DNA of 64,000 nt from Paenisporosarcina sp. OV554. Lineage in GTDB: Bacteria; Bacillota; Bacilli; Bacillales_A; Planococcaceae. The notes under the pieces were generated by a model. That model made no database searches, was not told the DNA's origin, and saw only the letters and a program-made list of their open reading frames with translations. The position numbers and the translations under genes are program-made. The DNA lies in NCBI RefSeq assembly GCF_003058165.1, contig NZ_QBUC01000002.1, forward strand, positions 1-64,000, read 5' to 3'. Of this stretch, positions 60,564 through 64,000 are shown piece after piece; the first letter of the stretch is position 1; each line of letters begins with the position of its first letter.

Positions 60564-61560
60564 TAAAGAGGGTTTACAAACCACTGTACAAGATATTGGA
60601 AGAAGAGGTTTTCAGAAATATGGCGTCATTGTAAGTGGCGTTATGGACCCGTATGCACATCGAATTGCGAATGTGTTAGTCGGTAATTCAGAAACCGATT
60701 CCACAATTGAAATTACGTTAGTGGGTCCACAACTCACATTTCTTGAGGATTGTTTATTTTCACTGACGGGGGGAGATTTGTCACCTTTACTAAATGGGAC
60801 TCCTATTAAAATGTGGCGTCCGATTCTCGCTAAAAAAGGCTGCAAGTTAACTTTTGGGAAGCCTCGTTCAGGGTGTCGTACCTATTTAGCTGTAGCTGGT
60901 GGAATTTCAGTAACTGAAGTAATGGATAGTAAATCTACGTACTTGCGAGCTGGAATAGGTGGCTTTGATGGAAGAGCTCTTAAAAAAGGAGACGTTGTTA
61001 AGAGTGGTGAGGTATCCAAATACATACGTACTTTTAAAGAAAAATTAGCTAGAGAAGCGACTGACTCGTCCTTTATACAAGTGGATTGGACGTTAATGAC
61101 TCAAGCAATCCCAATATATCAATCGGAAGACTCTGTTCGAGTTACCGAAGGAAGACAGGCGAAATTATTCGATGAAAAAAGTAAGGATGTTTTTTATAAC
61201 GAAGCATTTCAAATATCTTCCGATTCTGACCGGATGGGCTATCGTTTGAAAGGACCACAACTGACATTAAAAGAACCGAAAGAATTGGTATCTGAAGGCG
61301 TTGCTTTTGGTTCCATTCAAGTGCCACCAGATGGGCAACCCATCATTTTAATGGCGGACCGGCAGACGACGGGTGGATACCCGAAAATTGGGCAAATCGC
61401 ATCAGTTGATTTACCAAAAGTAAGCCAATTAAAGCCTGGGGAAAGTATTCGCTTTGAGAAAATCACGCTAGAAGAAGCACAACAAGCGATGTTGAATGAA
61501 AGACGATTGATTGCTCAATTGACCAAATCAATTTCTCTGAAATTTAAGGAGGGAATTTGA
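60550..61560 (+). CDS. pxpC: 5-oxoprolinase subunit PxpC (KipA)
   Basis: A 336-residue biotin-dependent-carboxyltransferase-like protein of the KipA/PxpC family: [52 protein letters not shown] and [23 protein letters not shown] at 60550 lies inside the end of pxpB after GGGAGGGG; the frame is open further up but within pxpB. It forms the 5-oxoprolinase complex with PxpA and PxpB. Confidence 0.94.
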   Translation: MLQINKEGLQTTVQDIGRRGFQKYGVIVSGVMDPYAHRIANVLVGNSETDSTIEITLVGPQLTFLEDCLFSLTGGDLSPLLNGTPIKMWRPILAKKGCKLTFGKPRSGCRTYLAVAGGISVTEVMDSKSTYLRAGIGGFDGRALKKGDVVKSGEVSKYIRTFKEKLAREATDSSFIQVDWTLMTQAIPIYQSEDSVRVTEGRQAKLFDEKSKDVFYNEAFQISSDSDRMGYRLKGPQLTLKEPKELVSEGVAFGSIQVPPDGQPIILMADRQTTGGYPKIGQIASVDLPKVSQLKPGESIRFEKITLEEAQQAMLNERRLIAQLTKSISLKFKEGI

Positions 61561-61562
61561 AT

Positions 61563-62333
61563 ATGAAGAATTTAGTTGATTTGAACTGTGACATGGGAGA
61601 AAGCTTTGGCACGTACAAAATGGGCAATGATGAAGAAATTTTAGATTTTGTAACATCTGCAAATGTTGCGTGTGGATTTCATGCTGGAGATCCTTCAACC
61701 ATGCGTAAAACGGTGAAACTTGCTTTGGAAAAGGGTGTTGGAATCGGTGCACATCCTGGATTTCAGGACTTATCTGGCTTTGGGAGAAGAAATTTACAGG
61801 TCACTCCTCGAGAAGCTTATGAAATCGTGGTGTATCAAATTGGCGCTTTATATGGATTTGTTAAAGCTGAGGGTGCTGAGATGCAACATGTGAAGCCACA
61901 CGGCGCATTATTTAACATGGCAGCCACTGATCCCGCATTAGCAGAAGCAATTGCAGAAGCTGTGTATGCCATTAATCCACAGTTAGTCCTATTTGGTTTA
62001 TCAGGCAGTGAAATTGTTAAAGCGGGAGAGAAGATTGGTTTACGAACCGCGAACGAAGTGTTTTCTGATCGTACATATCAAATAGATGGAACGCTGACGA
62101 GTCGAAAAGAAGCGAATGCTTTGATTACCAATACTGACACAGCGATTCAACAAGTTGTCCGAATGGTGAAAGAAGGAGTGGTTACCAGCACCATTGGAAC
62201 TGAAGTGCCAATTCAGGCAGATACGGTATGTATTCATGGCGATGGTATTCACGCACTTGATTTTGCTAGACGCATTTCGGAAACGTTGAAAACTTCTGGA
62301 ATCGATGTGAAAAAAATTTCTGAGTTTAAATAA
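61563..62333 (+). CDS. pxpA: 5-oxoprolinase subunit PxpA (YcsF)
   Basis: A 256-residue LamB/YcsF-family protein: [67 protein letters not shown] and [10 protein letters not shown]. It is the third subunit of 5-oxoprolinase. ATG at 61563 lies 9 bp after AAGGAGGG; TTG at 61557 is too close to it. Four bases separate it from the end of pxpC. Confidence 0.95.
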   Translation: MKNLVDLNCDMGESFGTYKMGNDEEILDFVTSANVACGFHAGDPSTMRKTVKLALEKGVGIGAHPGFQDLSGFGRRNLQVTPREAYEIVVYQIGALYGFVKAEGAEMQHVKPHGALFNMAATDPALAEAIAEAVYAINPQLVLFGLSGSEIVKAGEKIGLRTANEVFSDRTYQIDGTLTSRKEANALITNTDTAIQQVVRMVKEGVVTSTIGTEVPIQADTVCIHGDGIHALDFARRISETLKTSGIDVKKISEFK

Positions 62334-62350
62334 GACTAAAGGAGAATACC

Positions 62351-63556
62351 ATGAAAACTGCAAAAAAAATGAAAAATACTAACCGTAGTTTATTACTCGG
62401 AGCGGCATTCTTAATGGCGACATCAGCTATTGGGCCCGGATTTTTAATACAAACGACAGTCTTTACAGAGTCACTTCTAGCAAGCTTTGGATTCGTAATA
62501 TTAATCTCTATCATTATCGATATCGGTGCTCAGTTAAATATCTGGCGAATTATTGCCGTATCTGAAAAACGTGCACAAGATATTGCGAATGATGTATTGC
62601 CTGGACTTGGCTACTTTTTAGCTTTTTTAATCGTCTTGGGGGGTCTGGCGTTTAACATCGGAAATATTGCGGGGGCAGGACTTGGGACGAATGTTTTGTT
62701 CGGAATCTCTCCAGAATTAGGAGCCATTCTAAGTGGTATTCTCGCAATAGGCATCTTTATTGTTAAAGAAGCGGGTAAAGCGATGGACAAGTTCTCACAA
62801 ATCTTAGGTTTTGCAATGATTGCATTAACGGTTTACGTGATGTTTACAGCTGCACCTCCTGTAGGGGAAGCTGTCGTCAAAACTTTTGTGCCCGATAAGA
62901 TTGATATTTTAGCGATTGTCACATTAGTTGGAGGAACTGTTGGTGGATATATCACATTTGCAGGTGGTCACCGGTTAATTGACGCTGGGATAAAAGGGAA
63001 AGCTGCTCTACCTGAAGTAAACCGTAGTGCAGTATTTGCAATTGTGGTTACTGCAATTATGAGAATTGCCCTGTTCCTTGCGGTGTTGGGTGTTGTATCT
63101 CAAGGATTAAAGCTTGATCCTGCCAACCCTCCAGCTTCTGTTTTTAAATTAGCAGCAGGGAATATTGGTTACAAAATATTTGGGATTGTCTTATGGTCTG
63201 CAGCAATAACATCAGTCGTTGGTGCCGCATATACATCGGTGTCCTTCATTCGCACATTCCATCCGTGGTTAGAGAAGCATCACAAAAAAATCATCATTGG
63301 GTTTATCGCGATTTCAACAATTGTCTTTGTCATAGTTGGAAAACCTGTTAGTATTCTAGTTCTTGTTGGATCAATTAACGGATTAATTTTACCAATCGCA
63401 TTAGGAGTTATGTTGATTGCAGCGTATAGAATAAAAATTGTTGGAGATTACAAACATCCATTGTGGATGACTATATTTGGTGTCATTATTGTGATCGCTA
63501 TGTCATTAATGGGTGGATATACACTAATCAATGAAATTCCTAAATTATTTATGTAG
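62351..63556 (+). CDS. NRAMP-related membrane transporter (YcsG-like)
   Basis: A 401-residue protein with about 11 membrane helices. The start SAIGPGFLIQTTVFTESLLA corresponds to the NRAMP GPGF region, followed by INIWRIIAV-like and AGAGLGTNVLFGISPELGAI segments. It resembles Bacillus YcsG, which lies beside the oxoprolinase genes. The metal-binding DPGN/MPH motifs of true NRAMP metal carriers are absent, so another substrate, possibly 5-oxoproline or an amino acid, is suggested. ATG at 62351 follows AAAGGAG. Confidence 0.88.
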   Translation: MKTAKKMKNTNRSLLLGAAFLMATSAIGPGFLIQTTVFTESLLASFGFVILISIIIDIGAQLNIWRIIAVSEKRAQDIANDVLPGLGYFLAFLIVLGGLAFNIGNIAGAGLGTNVLFGISPELGAILSGILAIGIFIVKEAGKAMDKFSQILGFAMIALTVYVMFTAAPPVGEAVVKTFVPDKIDILAIVTLVGGTVGGYITFAGGHRLIDAGIKGKAALPEVNRSAVFAIVVTAIMRIALFLAVLGVVSQGLKLDPANPPASVFKLAAGNIGYKIFGIVLWSAAITSVVGAAYTSVSFIRTFHPWLEKHHKKIIIGFIAISTIVFVIVGKPVSILVLVGSINGLILPIALGVMLIAAYRIKIVGDYKHPLWMTIFGVIIVIAMSLMGGYTLINEIPKLFM

Positions 63557-63571
63557 AAAGGAGTAATGCAA

Positions 63572-64000
63572 TTGACCACAACTTATGAAGTAAGAGGGAA
63601 AATGCGTAGTGGCGAATTGACTTCGCCTACTTCCGGTTTATGTGAAGACTATATTCAAGCTAATTTAGTTATATTGCCAAAAGATTTGGCATTTGATTTT
63701 CTGTTGTTTTGTCAAAGGAATCCCAAATCATGTCCACTTATTGATGTGACTGATGTTGGTTCCTACGTTCCAAAAATGTCTGCACCCCACGCAGACCTAC
63801 GAACGGACTTGCCAAAATATCGTGTATATCAAAATGGAGAAGTAGTAGCTGAACCGACAGATATTACAGACTATTGGACAGACGATATGGTGGGATTTCT
63901 CATTGGCTGTAGCTTTACGTTCGAGGATGCATTAATCAAAAACGGTATTCCGATGAGACATAATGAAGAAGGCGTCAATGTGCCGATGTATAAAACATCA
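63572..64000 (+). CDS. DUF1445 putative hydro-lyase (YcsI-like), partial
   Basis: The frame runs off the window edge. The first 143 residues match the YcsI/D-glutamate cyclase-like family: RSGELTSPTSGLCEDYIQAN, LVILPKDLAFDFLLFCQRNP, SCPLIDVTDVG and LIGCSFTFEDALIKNGIPMR. TTG at 63572 lies 8 bp after AAAGGAG; ATG at 63566 is possible but too close to it. In Bacillus ycsI also follows ycsG. A role in supplying or clearing 5-oxoproline (as D-glutamate cyclases do) would fit the operon. Confidence 0.9.
   Translation, partial: MTTTYEVRGKMRSGELTSPTSGLCEDYIQANLVILPKDLAFDFLLFCQRNPKSCPLIDVTDVGSYVPKMSAPHADLRTDLPKYRVYQNGEVVAEPTDITDYWTDDMVGFLIGCSFTFEDALIKNGIPMRHNEEGVNVPMYKTS

Noticed and set aside
1-64000. 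tRNA, rRNA, prophage or transposase genes
   Set aside because: No cloverleaf-like sequence, rRNA motif, integrase or transposase motif was recognised by reading both strands.

Overview
The window is low-GC Gram-positive (Bacillales) DNA with very dense coding, strong AGGAGG-type ribosome binding sites and frequent GTG/TTG starts. An alpha/beta-type small acid-soluble spore protein, a YhcN/YlaJ-type lipoprotein and a Spo0E-like phosphatase indicate an endospore former. Malate synthase G beside isocitrate lyase, the bounded GC-rich interspersed repeat near 23 kb and the general gene set fit the Planococcaceae (Sporosarcina, Psychrobacillus and relatives). The family assignment is inference. No rRNA, tRNA, CRISPR array, prophage or intact transposase was seen.

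Layout. 0-2.1 kb: cell-wall recycling (end of nagZ, then the exo-muramidase namZ). 2.2-6.4 kb: MarR regulator with a heterodimeric ABC exporter. 6.4-11 kb: ilvE and ilvD facing away from each other, then a GlcD-type FAD dehydrogenase. 11.3-13.2 kb: small hydrolase, signal peptidase I, spore lipoprotein. 13.4-17.3 kb: glyoxylate shunt, with a 52-residue zinc-ribbon-like gene between its two enzymes and the same palindrome in front of both. 18-20.3 kb: polar amino acid ABC importer. 20.8-24.1 kb: small membrane and lipoprotein genes, a GNAT enzyme, and a DUF1659/DUF2922/YvrJ trio split by a 33-bp minisatellite inside a hairpin-ended repeat. 24.3-28.3 kb: a BirA-box operon with bioY, acyl-CoA ligase, atypical thiolase and two hot-dog dehydratase subunits. 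28.4-32.2 kb: CHY zinc finger, AraC/GyrI regulator, DUF3817, PadR with DUF2812. 32.3-36.7 kb: sbcDC. 37.6-44.8 kb: the most accessory-looking part, with a LysM-NlpC/P60 hydrolase, an HNH nuclease, a trypsin-like protease fused to a NUC-type endonuclease, an orphan PAS histidine kinase, an unknown duplicated-motif protein and a decayed Y-family polymerase. 44.8-50.2 kb: glyoxalase-fold protein, aspartokinase, and hom-thrC-thrB. 50.4-55 kb: HD hydrolase, SASP, proline dehydrogenase, aldo/keto reductase, luciferase-like monooxygenase. 55.4-59.7 kb: Spo0E-like protein, DadA-like oxidase, HxlR regulator and divergent MFS exporter, small proteins. 59.8-64 kb: 5-oxoprolinase genes pxpB-pxpC-pxpA with a ycsG-like transporter and the start of a ycsI-like gene.

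The best candidates for new biology are: (1) the cytoplasmic serine protease-nuclease fusion at 40.1-41.9 kb; (2) the BirA-controlled acyl-CoA module, whose thiolase lacks the usual second active-site cysteine and which carries a HadAB-like dehydratase pair; (3) at least six intergenic arrays of four unrelated sequence families that all keep a period of 21 bp (or 20-21 bp), two helical turns; (4) two genes whose N-termini fit an AUU start codon.
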